In this document: piece by piece, positions 44,519 through 53,062 of the stretch
Position numbering within the stretch: the stretch's first letter is position 1
How the letters are laid out: each line of letters starts with the position of its first letter
Origin: Scandinavium vulneris_A
GTDB lineage: Bacteria > Pseudomonadota > Gammaproteobacteria > Enterobacterales > Enterobacteriaceae
Reading direction: 5' to 3'
Assembly: GCA_046518185.1 (NCBI GenBank)
Contig: JBKGRZ010000011.1
Coordinates: 1 to 64,000, forward strand
DNA length: 64,000 nt
Program-made: the position numbers and the translations under genes
The notes under the pieces: generated by a model
Databases searched by the model: none
The model's input: the letters and a program-made list of their open reading frames with translations, nothing else
Told to the model about the DNA's origin: nothing

Positions 44519-45343
44519 ATGCAGTTCTCTAAAATGCACGGCCTTGGCAACGATTTCATGGTCGTCGATGCGGTAACGCAGAATGTGTTCTTTTCTCCCG
44601 AGCTGATCCGCCGCCTGGCCGACAGGCATCTTGGCGTCGGATTCGATCAGCTGCTGGTGGTTGAACCGCCGTACGATCCCGATCTCGATTTTCACTACCG
44701 CATCTTTAACGCTGACGGCAGCGAAGTGTCGCAGTGTGGTAACGGCGCACGCTGCTTTGCGCGGTTTGTGCGACTGAAAGGCCTGACCAATAAACGTGAC
44801 ATCCACGTCAGCACCGCCAACGGTCGTATGGTATTAACCGTAACGGACGACGACCTGGTGCGGGTGAACATGGGCGAGCCGAATTTCGAGCCGTCGCAGG
44901 TGCCGTTTCGCGCGAACAAAGCGGAAAAGACCTATATTATGCGTGCGGCTGAGCAGACAGTATTGTGCGGCGTCGTCTCGATGGGCAACCCGCACTGCGT
45001 GGTACAAGTCGACAGTGTGGACACCGCACCGGTGGAAACATTAGGCCCTGTTCTGGAAAATCATGAACGTTTTCCGGAGCGTGCCAATATCGGTTTTATG
45101 CAGGTGGTAAAGCACGACCACATCCGTTTACGCGTCTACGAGCGCGGCGCGGGTGAAACCCAGGCCTGCGGCAGCGGCGCGTGTGCGGCGGTTGCCGTCG
45201 GCATTCAGCAAGGGTTGCTGGGCGAAGAGGTACGCGTGGAATTACCAGGCGGGCGTCTTGATATCGCCTGGAAAGGACCGGGTCAACCGTTGTTTATGAC
45301 TGGCCCGGCGGCACATGTCTACGACGGATTTATTCATCTATGA
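44519..45343 (+). CDS. dapF: Diaminopimelate epimerase
   Basis: PLP-independent epimerase converting LL- to meso-diaminopimelate, needed for lysine and peptidoglycan. 274 residues as in E. coli. Paired catalytic cysteines: Cys73 in SQCGNGARCF and the one in TQACGSGACAAVAVG. Tandem ATGs at 44516/44519; I use the second, which gives MQFSKMHGLGNDF and the better distance from GGAGTA. Overlaps yigA by 4 nt. Confidence 0.97.
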   Translation: MQFSKMHGLGNDFMVVDAVTQNVFFSPELIRRLADRHLGVGFDQLLVVEPPYDPDLDFHYRIFNADGSEVSQCGNGARCFARFVRLKGLTNKRDIHVSTANGRMVLTVTDDDLVRVNMGEPNFEPSQVPFRANKAEKTYIMRAAEQTVLCGVVSMGNPHCVVQVDSVDTAPVETLGPVLENHERFPERANIGFMQVVKHDHIRLRVYERGAGETQACGSGACAAVAVGIQQGLLGEEVRVELPGGRLDIAWKGPGQPLFMTGPAAHVYDGFIHL

Positions 45344-46047
45344 AATCAATCGGGGAAGAACAGCAGGCAGAACTGAGCGCGCTCGACGATCGCGCGGTAG
45401 TAGATTACCTGCTGCAACATCCTGAATTCTTCATTCGTAATGCCTCTGCGGTGGAAGGGATGCGCGTCCCGCATCCGGTTCGCGGCACGGTGTCGCTGGT
45501 CGAATGGCATATGGCGCGTGCCAGAAATCACATCAACGCGCTGGAAGAGAATATGACGCTGCTGGTAGAGCAGGCATCGGCCAACGAAAGCCTGTTCTAT
45601 CGTCTGCTGCATCTGCAAACGCGGCTGGCGGCGGCGGAAAGCCTCGACGATATGCTCAACCGGTTCCATCGTTGGGCGCGCGATCTGGGTCTGGCAGGGG
45701 CTACCGTGCGTCTGTTTGCCGATCGCTGGCGCATTGGCGCGCCGTCGAAATTCACTCAGTTGGCGTTATCGCGGCAGGCGTTTGAATCGATCCGCATTCA
45801 GCGTCTGGGTCATGAACGGCATTTTCTGGGCTCGCTCAACGGACCGGAACTGCTGGTGATGATGCCGGATGCTAAAGCAATTGGCTCGGTGGCGATGTCG
45901 ATGCTGGGCAGCGATGGCGATCTGGGCGTGGTGTTGTTCAGTAGCCGCGATCCGCAGCACTATCAGGCTGGTCAGGGAACGCACCTTTTGCAGGAAATTT
46001 CCCTGCTGCTGCCGGGCTTGCTGGAGCGTTGGGTCGAGCGCGTATGA
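45340..46047 (+). CDS. yigA: DUF484 protein YigA
   Basis: 235 residues, same as E. coli. DUF484 family with a GAF-like fold: N-terminal LLQHPEFFIRNASAVEGMRVPHP, then SLDDMLNRFHRWARDLGL. No biochemical function known to me. Coupled on both sides (ATGA with dapF and xerC), a dapF-yigA-xerC-yigB operon conserved in enterics. The lasting link with xerC suggests a shared role, but none is proven. Confidence 0.94.
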   Translation: MKSIGEEQQAELSALDDRAVVDYLLQHPEFFIRNASAVEGMRVPHPVRGTVSLVEWHMARARNHINALEENMTLLVEQASANESLFYRLLHLQTRLAAAESLDDMLNRFHRWARDLGLAGATVRLFADRWRIGAPSKFTQLALSRQAFESIRIQRLGHERHFLGSLNGPELLVMMPDAKAIGSVAMSMLGSDGDLGVVLFSSRDPQHYQAGQGTHLLQEISLLLPGLLERWVERV

Positions 46048-46946
46048 CGCCGTCTCCGCTATCCGCCTCTACCGAACGCTTCCTGCGCTATCTCGGCGTT
46101 GAACGCCAGCTCAGCCCTATTACCGTGCTCAACTATCAGCGTCAGCTGGATGCCATCATGGCGTTAGCCGACGAAAGCGGCGTCAAAAGCTGGCAACAAT
46201 GTGATGCTGCGGTGGTGCGTAATTTCGCGGTGCGCAGCCGCCGGAAAGGGCTCGGTCCGGCTAGCCTCGCGCTGAGGCTGTCGGCGTTACGCAGCTTCTT
46301 CGACTGGATGGTCAGTCAGGGCGAGCTGCAGGCCAATCCGGCGAAAGCCGTTTCGGCCCCGAAAGCCCCGCGCCATTTACCGAAAAACATCGACGTCGAT
46401 GACGTCAACCGACTGCTGGATATCGACCTGAACGATTCGCTGGCGGTGCGCGACCGGGCGATGCTGGAAGTGATGTACGGCGCGGGCCTGCGTCTGTCGG
46501 AACTGGTCGGCCTCAATATCAAACATCTGGATTTAGAATCCGGTGAAGTGTGGGTGATGGGTAAGGGCAGCAAAGAGCGCCGTCTGCCTATTGGCCGCAA
46601 CGCCGTGCAGTGGATTGAGCACTGGCTGGATCTACGCGGGCTGTTTGGCAGCGAGGAAGAAGCGCTGTTTCTGTCGAAGCTCGGCAAGCGTATCTCGGCC
46701 CGCAACGTGCAAAAGCGCTTCGCCGAATGGGGCATCAAGCAGGGGCTGAACAGCCATGTGAATCCCCACAAGCTGCGCCACTCGTTCGCCACGCATATGC
46801 TGGAATCGAGCGGTGATTTGCGCGGGGTGCAGGAACTGTTAGGCCACGCCAATCTCACCACCACTCAAATCTATACCCATCTTGATTTTCAACACCTTGC
46901 CTCGGTGTACGACAAGGCACACCCACGCGCCAAACGGGGGAAATAA
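46044..46946 (+). CDS. xerC: Tyrosine recombinase XerC
   Basis: Resolves chromosome dimers at dif together with XerD at the FtsK-activated septum. 300 residues, two more than E. coli at the N-terminus. Catalytic residues visible: Arg150, Lys174, His242, Arg245, His268 and nucleophile Tyr277. N-terminal SAM-like DNA-binding domain SPITVLNYQRQLDAI. ATG at 46044 overlaps yigA (ATGA); stop overlaps the yigB ATG by one base. Confidence 0.97.
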   Translation: MTPSPLSASTERFLRYLGVERQLSPITVLNYQRQLDAIMALADESGVKSWQQCDAAVVRNFAVRSRRKGLGPASLALRLSALRSFFDWMVSQGELQANPAKAVSAPKAPRHLPKNIDVDDVNRLLDIDLNDSLAVRDRAMLEVMYGAGLRLSELVGLNIKHLDLESGEVWVMGKGSKERRLPIGRNAVQWIEHWLDLRGLFGSEEEALFLSKLGKRISARNVQKRFAEWGIKQGLNSHVNPHKLRHSFATHMLESSGDLRGVQELLGHANLTTTQIYTHLDFQHLASVYDKAHPRAKRGK

Positions 46947-47662
46947 TGCGTTTTTACCGTCCACTGGGCCAGATAGCGGCCCTGACCTTCGACCTGGATG
47001 ACACCCTTTACGACAACCGGCAGGTGATTCGCCGTACGGAAAAAGAGTCGCTGGCGTTCGTCCGCAATTACCATCCGGCGTTACAGGCGCTGGAAAGCAG
47101 TGATTTTCAGCAGCTGCGCCAGTCGCTGCGCCAGGCCGACCCGGAAATTTATCACGACGTAACCGAATGGCGTCGGCGGGCGGTCGAGCAGGCGATGCTC
47201 AACGCCGGGCTATCGGCGAGAGAAGCCACGGTCGGTGCCAATGCGGCGATGGCGAATTTCGCCCAATGGCGCAGTGCGATTGAGGTGCCGCAGGAAACCC
47301 ACGACACCCTCGCGCGTCTGGCAGAAAAATGGCCGCTGGTGGCGATAACCAACGGCAACGCCCAGCCGGAACTGTTTGGTCTGAACGACTATTTTAAGTT
47401 CGTGCTGCGCGCGGGCCCCGACGGGCGTTCAAAGCCGTTTAGCGACATGTACCATCTGGCAGCGGAACGCCTCGACGTGCCGCTGGAGCAGATCCTGCAC
47501 GTCGGTGATGACCTGACGACCGACGTCGCAGGCGCTATCCGTTGCGGGATGCAAGCCTGCTGGATAAACCTGCTTGAGGGCGATTTAATGCAAATTGCCG
47601 ACAGCCGCCTGTTACCTCACCTCGAAATTTCGCGGTTGGCATCGCTCACTACGCTGATATAA
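46946..47662 (+). CDS. yigB: HAD phosphatase YigB (flavin pathway)
   Basis: HAD-superfamily phosphatase of 238 residues. Nucleophile motif FDLDDTLYDN with Asp16 and Asp18; TNGNAQPEL is motif II, and HVGDDLTTDVAGA the acidic motif. In E. coli it dephosphorylates FMN and the riboflavin precursor 5-amino-6-(5-phosphoribitylamino)uracil. End of the dapF-yigA-xerC-yigB operon; its last codons contain the uvrD promoter. Confidence 0.95.
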   Translation: MRFYRPLGQIAALTFDLDDTLYDNRQVIRRTEKESLAFVRNYHPALQALESSDFQQLRQSLRQADPEIYHDVTEWRRRAVEQAMLNAGLSAREATVGANAAMANFAQWRSAIEVPQETHDTLARLAEKWPLVAITNGNAQPELFGLNDYFKFVLRAGPDGRSKPFSDMYHLAAERLDVPLEQILHVGDDLTTDVAGAIRCGMQACWINLLEGDLMQIADSRLLPHLEISRLASLTTLI

Positions 47663-47663
47663 T
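47636..47663 (+). promoter_or_regulatory. uvrD promoter
   Basis: TTGGCA (47636-47641) and a perfect TATAAT (47658-47663), 16 bp apart, overlapping the end of yigB. The SOS box follows from 47674. Confidence 0.85.
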
Positions 47664-47673
47664 CACCGTAACT

Positions 47674-47689
47674 CTGTATAAAATTCCAG
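47674..47689 (+). promoter_or_regulatory. LexA (SOS) box of uvrD
   Basis: CTGTATAAAATTCCAG: CTGT-N8-CCAG, one base away from CTGT-N8-ACAG and in the same position as the E. coli uvrD SOS box, just downstream of the -10. Confidence 0.82.
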
Positions 47690-47695
47690 GGTTTT

Positions 47696-47760
47696 GGCGG
47701 ATGCGCTATGCTTATCCGCCCTACGATCGTGTAGGCCCGGTAAGCGAAGCGCCACCGGGC
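47696..47760. repeat. BIME: two REP palindromes in opposite orientation
   Basis: First unit GGCGGAT...ATCCGCC with CTAC at its end; second unit GTAG-GCCCGGT...ACCGGGC. The facing CTAC/GTAG ends are the standard REP-pair (BIME) layout. It sits in the uvrD 5' leader. Confidence 0.85.
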
Positions 47761-47797
47761 GTTTCGTCGTTTTCCCTTTTTCTACGTGGCGGTGCCA

Positions 47798-49960
47798 ATG
47801 GACGTTTCTTACCTGCTCGACAGCCTCAATGACAAACAGCGTGAAGCCGTGGCGGCATCGCGTACCAACATGCTGGTGCTGGCGGGAGCGGGAAGTGGTA
47901 AGACGCGTGTGCTGGTACACCGTATCGCGTGGCTGATGAGCGTGGAACACTGCTCGCCTTATTCCATCATGGCGGTGACGTTTACCAACAAAGCGGCGGC
48001 GGAAATGCGCCACCGTATCGGCCAACTGATGGGCACCACCCAGGGCGGAATGTGGGTCGGGACCTTCCACGGGCTGGCGCACCGTTTGCTGCGCGCCCAC
48101 CATCTGGACGCCAATCTGCCGCAGGATTTCCAGATCCTCGACAGCGAAGATCAGCTGCGTCTGCTCAAGCGCTTGATCAAGGCGATGAACCTCGACGAGA
48201 AGCAATGGCCGGCGCGGCAGGCAATGTGGTACATCAACGGCCAGAAAGATGAAGGGATACGTCCGCATCACATTCAAAGCTACGGCAACCCGGTGGAGCA
48301 GACCTGGCAGAAGGTGTATCAGGCCTATCAGGAAGCCTGCGACCGTGCGGGGCTAGTGGATTTCGCCGAACTGCTGCTGCGTGCCCACGAGCTGTGGCTC
48401 AACAAGCCGCACATTCTTCAGCACTATCGAGAGCGTTTTACCAATATCCTGGTCGACGAATTCCAGGATACCAACAACATTCAGTACGCGTGGATCCGCC
48501 TGCTGGCGGGAGACAGTGGCAAAGTGATGATCGTTGGCGATGATGACCAGTCGATTTACGGCTGGCGTGGGGCGCAGGTGGAAAACATCCAGCGCTTCCT
48601 GAACGATTTCCCCGGGGCTGAAACCATCCGTCTGGAGCAGAACTACCGCTCGACTAACAATATTCTGAGTGCCGCCAACGCCCTGATTGAAAACAACAAC
48701 GGGCGACTGGGTAAAAAGCTGTGGACCGACGGGGTCGACGGTGAACCGATCTCCCTGTACTGCGCCTTCAACGAGCTGGACGAAGCGCGCTTTGTGGTTA
48801 ACCGGATCAAAACCTGGCAGGACAACGGCGGACAGCTTGAGCAGTGCGCCATTCTCTATCGCAGCAACGCCCAGTCGCGTGTGCTGGAAGAGGCATTGTT
48901 GCAGGTCAGTATGCCGTACCGCATTTATGGCGGGATGCGCTTCTTCGAACGTCAGGAAATCAAAGACGCGCTCTCCTATCTGCGCCTGATTGCCAACCGC
49001 AACGACGATGCGGCGTTCGAACGCGTGGTGAACACCCCGACGCGTGGCATTGGTGACCGTACTCTCGACGTGGTGCGCCAGGCCTCCCGCGACCGTCAGT
49101 TAACGCTGTGGCAGGCCTGCCGTGAACTGCTGAAAGACAAAGCGCTGGCCGGGCGTGCTGCCAGCGCCTTACAGCGCTTTATGGAACTCATCGACGCCCT
49201 GGCACAGGAAACGTCGGACATGCCGCTGCACGTCCAGACCGACCGGGTAATTAAAGATTCCGGCCTGTTCATGATGTATGAGCAGGAGAAAGGCGAAAAG
49301 GGCCAGACACGTATCGAAAACTTAGAGGAACTGGTGACGGCGACGCGCCAGTTCAGCTACAACGACGAAGAAGAAGATTTAATGCCGCTGCAGGCATTCC
49401 TGTCCCACGCCGCACTGGAAGCGGGCGAAGGGCAGGCGGATACCTGGCAGGATGCAGTCCAGTTGATGACCCTGCACTCGGCGAAAGGCCTGGAGTTCCC
49501 GCAGGTGTTTATCGTCGGCATGGAAGAGGGGATGTTCCCGAGCCAGATGTCGCTCGATGAGGGCGGTCGACTGGAAGAAGAGCGTCGACTGGCCTACGTC
49601 GGTGTCACCCGCGCGATGCAAAAGCTGACCCTGACCTACGCCGAAACGCGCCGTTTGTACGGCAAAGAAGTCTATCATCGTCCGTCCCGCTTCGTCGGTG
49701 AGCTGCCGGAAGCCTGCGTGGAAGAAGTGCGTCTGCGTGCCACCGTGAGCCGCCCGGTCAGCCATCAGCGGATGGGCACGCCGATGGCGGAAAACGACAC
49801 CGGCTATAAGCTTGGCCAGCGCGTGCGTCACCCAAAATTTGGCGAAGGCACCATCGTCAATCTGGAAGGCAGCGGCGAACACAGCCGGTTGCAGGTGGCA
49901 TTCCAGGGGCAAGGGATCAAATGGCTGGTGGCCGCATATGCGCGCCTCGAAAACGTGTAA
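47798..49960 (+). CDS. uvrD: DNA helicase II UvrD
   Basis: SF1A 3'-5' helicase that removes the UvrC-bound strand in nucleotide excision repair and unwinds in mismatch repair; also displaces RecA. 720 residues, same as E. coli. Walker A AGAGSGKT at 29-36; VDEFQDTNNIQYAW; GDDDQSIYGWRGA; QNYRST; MTLHSAKGLEFPQVF. C-terminal Tudor-like tail: YKLGQRVRHPKFGEGTIVN. ATG at 47798 (MDVSYLL), four codons inside the frame. SOS box and promoter in yigB/BIME gap upstream. Confidence 0.98.
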   Translation: MDVSYLLDSLNDKQREAVAASRTNMLVLAGAGSGKTRVLVHRIAWLMSVEHCSPYSIMAVTFTNKAAAEMRHRIGQLMGTTQGGMWVGTFHGLAHRLLRAHHLDANLPQDFQILDSEDQLRLLKRLIKAMNLDEKQWPARQAMWYINGQKDEGIRPHHIQSYGNPVEQTWQKVYQAYQEACDRAGLVDFAELLLRAHELWLNKPHILQHYRERFTNILVDEFQDTNNIQYAWIRLLAGDSGKVMIVGDDDQSIYGWRGAQVENIQRFLNDFPGAETIRLEQNYRSTNNILSAANALIENNNGRLGKKLWTDGVDGEPISLYCAFNELDEARFVVNRIKTWQDNGGQLEQCAILYRSNAQSRVLEEALLQVSMPYRIYGGMRFFERQEIKDALSYLRLIANRNDDAAFERVVNTPTRGIGDRTLDVVRQASRDRQLTLWQACRELLKDKALAGRAASALQRFMELIDALAQETSDMPLHVQTDRVIKDSGLFMMYEQEKGEKGQTRIENLEELVTATRQFSYNDEEEDLMPLQAFLSHAALEAGEGQADTWQDAVQLMTLHSAKGLEFPQVFIVGMEEGMFPSQMSLDEGGRLEEERRLAYVGVTRAMQKLTLTYAETRRLYGKEVYHRPSRFVGELPEACVEEVRLRATVSRPVSHQRMGTPMAENDTGYKLGQRVRHPKFGEGTIVNLEGSGEHSRLQVAFQGQGIKWLVAAYARLENV

Positions 49961-49962
49961 CA

Positions 49963-49988
49963 TTAAGAAATACATCATATTTTCTTAA
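49963..49988. repeat. AT-rich hairpin after uvrD
   Basis: TTAAGAAA/TTTCTTAA, 8 bp with a 10-nt loop. Weak; it may end uvrD or overlap the corA promoter (TATAAG at 50003-50008 is a possible -10). Confidence 0.35.
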
Positions 49989-50008
49989 CGTTCTGCTAGT
50001 CTTATAAG

Positions 50009-50314
50009 TCAGAGAGGGTGAAAAGCTCTCTGGCGCTTCGCTGTTTGTTGACGCTTCATTTAGGCTGGCGTAACATGCGCGCACGAATACGCTAAGAGGA
50101 CTGATACCTTGGACACACCCAGTAGATGCTGGCTCAACTTCCTGCAATCCAGGAACAACTCCTAAGGCTATCACCCGACGCTGATGGCCTTAGAGGTTGT
50201 CAGCGACATGCGCTATTCCCGTCGCTCTGAGTCAGGCTTAATGGTCTGAAACCCCCGATGTTTCTGTGTGCCCACCGTACTGTCCGATAATTTTTTGCAT
50301 TGGGAGTCCCGGTC
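50009..50314 (+). promoter_or_regulatory. corA 5' leader
   Basis: A 300-nt gene-poor leader. In Salmonella the corA leader is a Rho-dependent, translation-sensitive control element containing a short ORF, corL. A possible counterpart is listed at 50109-50165. The T-rich stretch TTTTTTGC near 50291 lacks a strong stem before it. Confidence 0.55.
50109..50165 (+). CDS. Candidate corA leader peptide
   Basis: TTG start with an AAGAGGA site 8 nt before, encoding 18 residues (MDTPSRCWLNFLQSRNNS). It has the best ribosome site in the leader. A second, overlapping frame (ATG 50126 to TGA 50230, 34 codons) lacks such a site. Either may be the counterpart of Salmonella corL; I cannot decide from sequence alone. 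Confidence 0.45.
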   Translation: MDTPSRCWLNFLQSRNNS

Positions 50315-51265
50315 ATGCTGAGCGCATTTCAACTAGAAAACAATCGCTTAACGCGACTCGAGTCTGATGATATCAAGCATCTGGCCAGTTCAGTCTGGGT
50401 AGATTTGGTTGAGCCAGACGATGAAGAACGTCATCGCGTACAGACAGAACTGGGCCAGAACCTGGCGACACGACCAGAGCTGGAAGACATCGAGGCGTCA
50501 GCCCGTTTCTTCGAAGACGAAGACGGCCTGCACATCCACTCCTTCTTCTTCTTCGAAGATGCCGATGACCACGCGGGGAACTCCACCGTGGCGTTCACCA
50601 TCCGCGAAGGGCGTCTGTTCACCCTGCGCGAGCGCGAACTGCCAGCGTTCCGCCTGTACCGTATGCGTGCCCGTAACCAGGAGCTGGTCGACGGCAACGC
50701 GTTTGAGCTGTTGCTCGATCTGTTCGAAACCAAAATCGAACAGCTGGCGGATGAAATCGAAAACATCTACAGCGATCTGGAAAAGCTGAGCCGCGTGATC
50801 ATGGAAGGCCATCAGGGCGACGAATACGACGAAGCGCTGTCGACCCTGGCGGAGCTGGAAGATATCGGCTGGAAGGTCCGTTTGTGTCTGATGGATACTC
50901 AGCGCGCGCTGAACTTCCTGGTGCGCAAGGCACGGTTGCCAGCAGTTCAGCTTGAGCAAGCGCGGGAGATCCTGCGAGATATCGAATCCCTGCTGCCGCA
51001 CAACGAATCCCTGTTCCAGAAGGTAAACTTCCTGATGCAGGCGGCGATGGGCTTTATCAACATCGAGCAGAACCGCATCATCAAGATCTTCTCGGTGGTA
51101 TCGGTGGTGTTCCTGCCGCCGACGCTGGTGGCCTCGAGCTATGGGATGAACTTTGAGTTTATGCCCGAGCTGCACTGGAGCTTCGGTTATCCGGGGGCGA
51201 TTATCTTCATGATCCTCGCAGGGCTCGCGCCGTACCTCTACTTCAAGCGTAAGAACTGGCTTTAA
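50315..51265 (+). CDS. corA: Magnesium/cobalt channel CorA
   Basis: Main constitutive Mg channel, a pentamer; also carries Co and Ni. 316 residues, E. coli length. Large N-terminal cytoplasmic funnel domain, then two spans near the C-terminus; the selectivity motif YGMN (GMN at about 277-279) lies between them. Basic C-terminal sequence FKRKNWL. ATG at 50315. Its last 23 bases are shared with the end of the opposing gene at 51243. Confidence 0.98.
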   Translation: MLSAFQLENNRLTRLESDDIKHLASSVWVDLVEPDDEERHRVQTELGQNLATRPELEDIEASARFFEDEDGLHIHSFFFFEDADDHAGNSTVAFTIREGRLFTLRERELPAFRLYRMRARNQELVDGNAFELLLDLFETKIEQLADEIENIYSDLEKLSRVIMEGHQGDEYDEALSTLAELEDIGWKVRLCLMDTQRALNFLVRKARLPAVQLEQAREILRDIESLLPHNESLFQKVNFLMQAAMGFINIEQNRIIKIFSVVSVVFLPPTLVASSYGMNFEFMPELHWSFGYPGAIIFMILAGLAPYLYFKRKNWL

Positions 51266-51977
51266 GTATCACGTCATAATCACGGCGGCTGGCCGGACTG
51301 AAGCCGCCGATCAGCAACGGCTCTGCAATCTCTGCCTCATTGGCAATCTCCGTTAATGCCTCGCGCAATGCGTTCAGCGTCTGCGCCGAGGTGTGGCGCG
51401 AGGCGATCAGCGGCAGACCCGGGGTTAACGCCGTTTCACCCATCACGGTGAGGCCCGTCAGCGCCTGCGGTTCATAACGCGCCAACAGCGCCAGGCTTAC
51501 GCAGTCGATGGCGGCGATATCCGCCGCGCCGCGTTGCAACGCACTCAGCGACTGGCTGTGGCTGCCGGTCCATACAATCGAACGGAAAAAGGCATCGTCG
51601 TGTCCGACGCTATTGCGCAGGGCGTGATAGCCCGACTGCGAATCTTTCGAATTGCAGGCCGCGACCTGCCCGCGAAAATCGCGCACTGTTTTGCCCGCCT
51701 CGGCCTGACGGACGACCAGCAGGCTGCGATAGTTGATGCCTTCGCAGCCTGGCGCGGTGTAGTGGAAACAGCCGACCACCTGCACATCGGGCAACAGCGT
51801 CACCAGCGGGTAGCCGCAGGTCTGGCTCAGCAGTAAATCGTCACGCTGCCAGTGTGCGAGCAGGTCCGTCGGGCGCTGAAACCGGGCGTCAGGAAAACGA
51901 CGCTGTATCGCCGCCGCCAGCGCATCGGTGCCCGCCGGATGAACGTCATACATCGGAAACGCGAAATTAACGGCCAT
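51243..51977 (-). CDS. PhnD-like substrate-binding-fold protein without signal peptide
   Basis: 244 residues resembling the PhnD family (periplasmic binding proteins of phosphonate/phosphite ABC transporters). Features: YRSLLVVRQAEAGKTVRDFRG (first lobe), FFRSIVWTGSHSQSLSALQRGAADIAAID (ligand-site Ser/His and hinge), TPGLPLIAS. There is no signal peptide or lipobox at the N-terminus (AVNFAFPMYDVHPAGTDA), so it is probably cytoplasmic. No permease or ATPase is nearby. ATG at 51977 lies inside the end of the desaturase gene (11-nt overlap), so the two form one operon. The 3' end overlaps corA by 23 nt. Not present here in K-12, where yigF/yigG lie. Confidence 0.7.
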   Translation of the reverse strand: MAVNFAFPMYDVHPAGTDALAAAIQRRFPDARFQRPTDLLAHWQRDDLLLSQTCGYPLVTLLPDVQVVGCFHYTAPGCEGINYRSLLVVRQAEAGKTVRDFRGQVAACNSKDSQSGYHALRNSVGHDDAFFRSIVWTGSHSQSLSALQRGAADIAAIDCVSLALLARYEPQALTGLTVMGETALTPGLPLIASRHTSAQTLNALREALTEIANEAEIAEPLLIGGFSPASRRDYDVILKASSYA

Positions 51978-52953
51978 GCTGTGGGTCCTCTGAACGTCCA
52001 GGATGCACGGTCACATCCACCGGGCGAAAACGGTAGTTGCGCCACCATTCCCGATAACCTTTCACCACAAACCCCTGATTGCGCTGGGCGTAACGTTCTT
52101 TATCGCGCAGCCAGACTTTGCGCAGGCCGTACCACGGCACGCCCGGCAGGTCGTGATGTACCGAATGATAGTTCAGATTGAGGAACAACAGCCGCCATGG
52201 CAGTGAGGTTTCGGTGATGGCGGAGCGAGCCAGCGGATCGTCGGCGGCCCGATGTTCAAGGAATGAGCGGATTTTAGTGATCGCCAGCGCCGGATAACTC
52301 ACCGCCAGCAGATACCATACTGGCGAAAAACCATTGTGCTGTAGCCAGGCGAACACCAGCCCCAGCAAGATGAAATGCACCAGCCACATCGCCATCGCCC
52401 GACGTTCTGCCTGGCGAAACGACGCCACCATCCCCACAAGCACGCCACCGATATCCAGCCCCGGGGCCAGCAGCAGGCGGCCAATAAACGTATTTCGCAG
52501 ATGAATGGCCCGCTGCTGCCAGGCGCTAAACCGCTGCCAGCGCTCGGCGGAAAAGTAGTAGGTTTCAGGATCTTCTCCGGGCATGGTCAGGAGCTGATTA
52601 CGGTGATGCGCCAGATGCGAATCACGGTACAGGCCGTAGGGATACCACACCGCCAACGGCAGCAGGCCGAATAGCTGGTTAACCCGAGGCCAGCGCGTCG
52701 GGTGTCCGTGTATAAGCTCGTGCTGGAGTGATAAATACCAGGTGGTGAACAGGATCAGCAGCGCCGTTGAGGCGAAAAGCCCCAGTTCGGCGTTGAACGC
52801 CAGGGTGACAAACCAGCCGCTGTAGACCGTGAGCATCAACAGCCAGGTGGGGAGTTCACTGCGCCATAGCCAGCTTCTGGCGAGCAGGCGCACCGCGCTG
52901 CGCTGCTCATCGTGCAGCCAGGCAGAACGTCGGGCGGGATCAGGTATCAGCAT
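51967..52953 (-). CDS. Membrane fatty acid desaturase family protein
   Basis: 328 residues, hydrophobic spans at about 36-56, 60-78, 95-110 and 188-224. Three histidine boxes of the membrane di-iron desaturase/hydroxylase family: HELIHGH (78-84), HLAHH (113-117), HSVHH (263-267), plus His234 in SFLEHR. Such proteins use O2 and electrons from a ferredoxin or cytochrome b5 partner to desaturate or hydroxylate acyl chains. Most enterics make unsaturated fats by FabA/FabB, so substrate is unclear. ATG at 52953. Overlaps the PhnD-like gene by 11 nt. Divergent regulatory gap absent; rarD precedes on the same strand after a hairpin. Confidence 0.8.
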   Translation of the reverse strand: MLIPDPARRSAWLHDEQRSAVRLLARSWLWRSELPTWLLMLTVYSGWFVTLAFNAELGLFASTALLILFTTWYLSLQHELIHGHPTRWPRVNQLFGLLPLAVWYPYGLYRDSHLAHHRNQLLTMPGEDPETYYFSAERWQRFSAWQQRAIHLRNTFIGRLLLAPGLDIGGVLVGMVASFRQAERRAMAMWLVHFILLGLVFAWLQHNGFSPVWYLLAVSYPALAITKIRSFLEHRAADDPLARSAITETSLPWRLLFLNLNYHSVHHDLPGVPWYGLRKVWLRDKERYAQRNQGFVVKGYREWWRNYRFRPVDVTVHPGRSEDPQHGR

Positions 52954-53031
52954 CCGGCTTCACATCTCAAGGGGGTTATCCGCTGAAGATGTGAGAAGCC
53001 GGTTGAAATAACAAAGAATTTAACTGGATGA

Positions 53032-53054
53032 GCTTTGCCGCTTTCCGGCAAAGC
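53032..53054 (-). terminator. Hairpin after rarD
   Basis: Stem GCTTTGCCG/CGGCAAAGC, 9 bp, with a 5-nt loop, 8 nt past the rarD stop. No T run follows on the minus strand. It may be a terminator or a transcript end protector. Confidence 0.5.
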
Positions 53055-53062
53055 CTGAGGAG

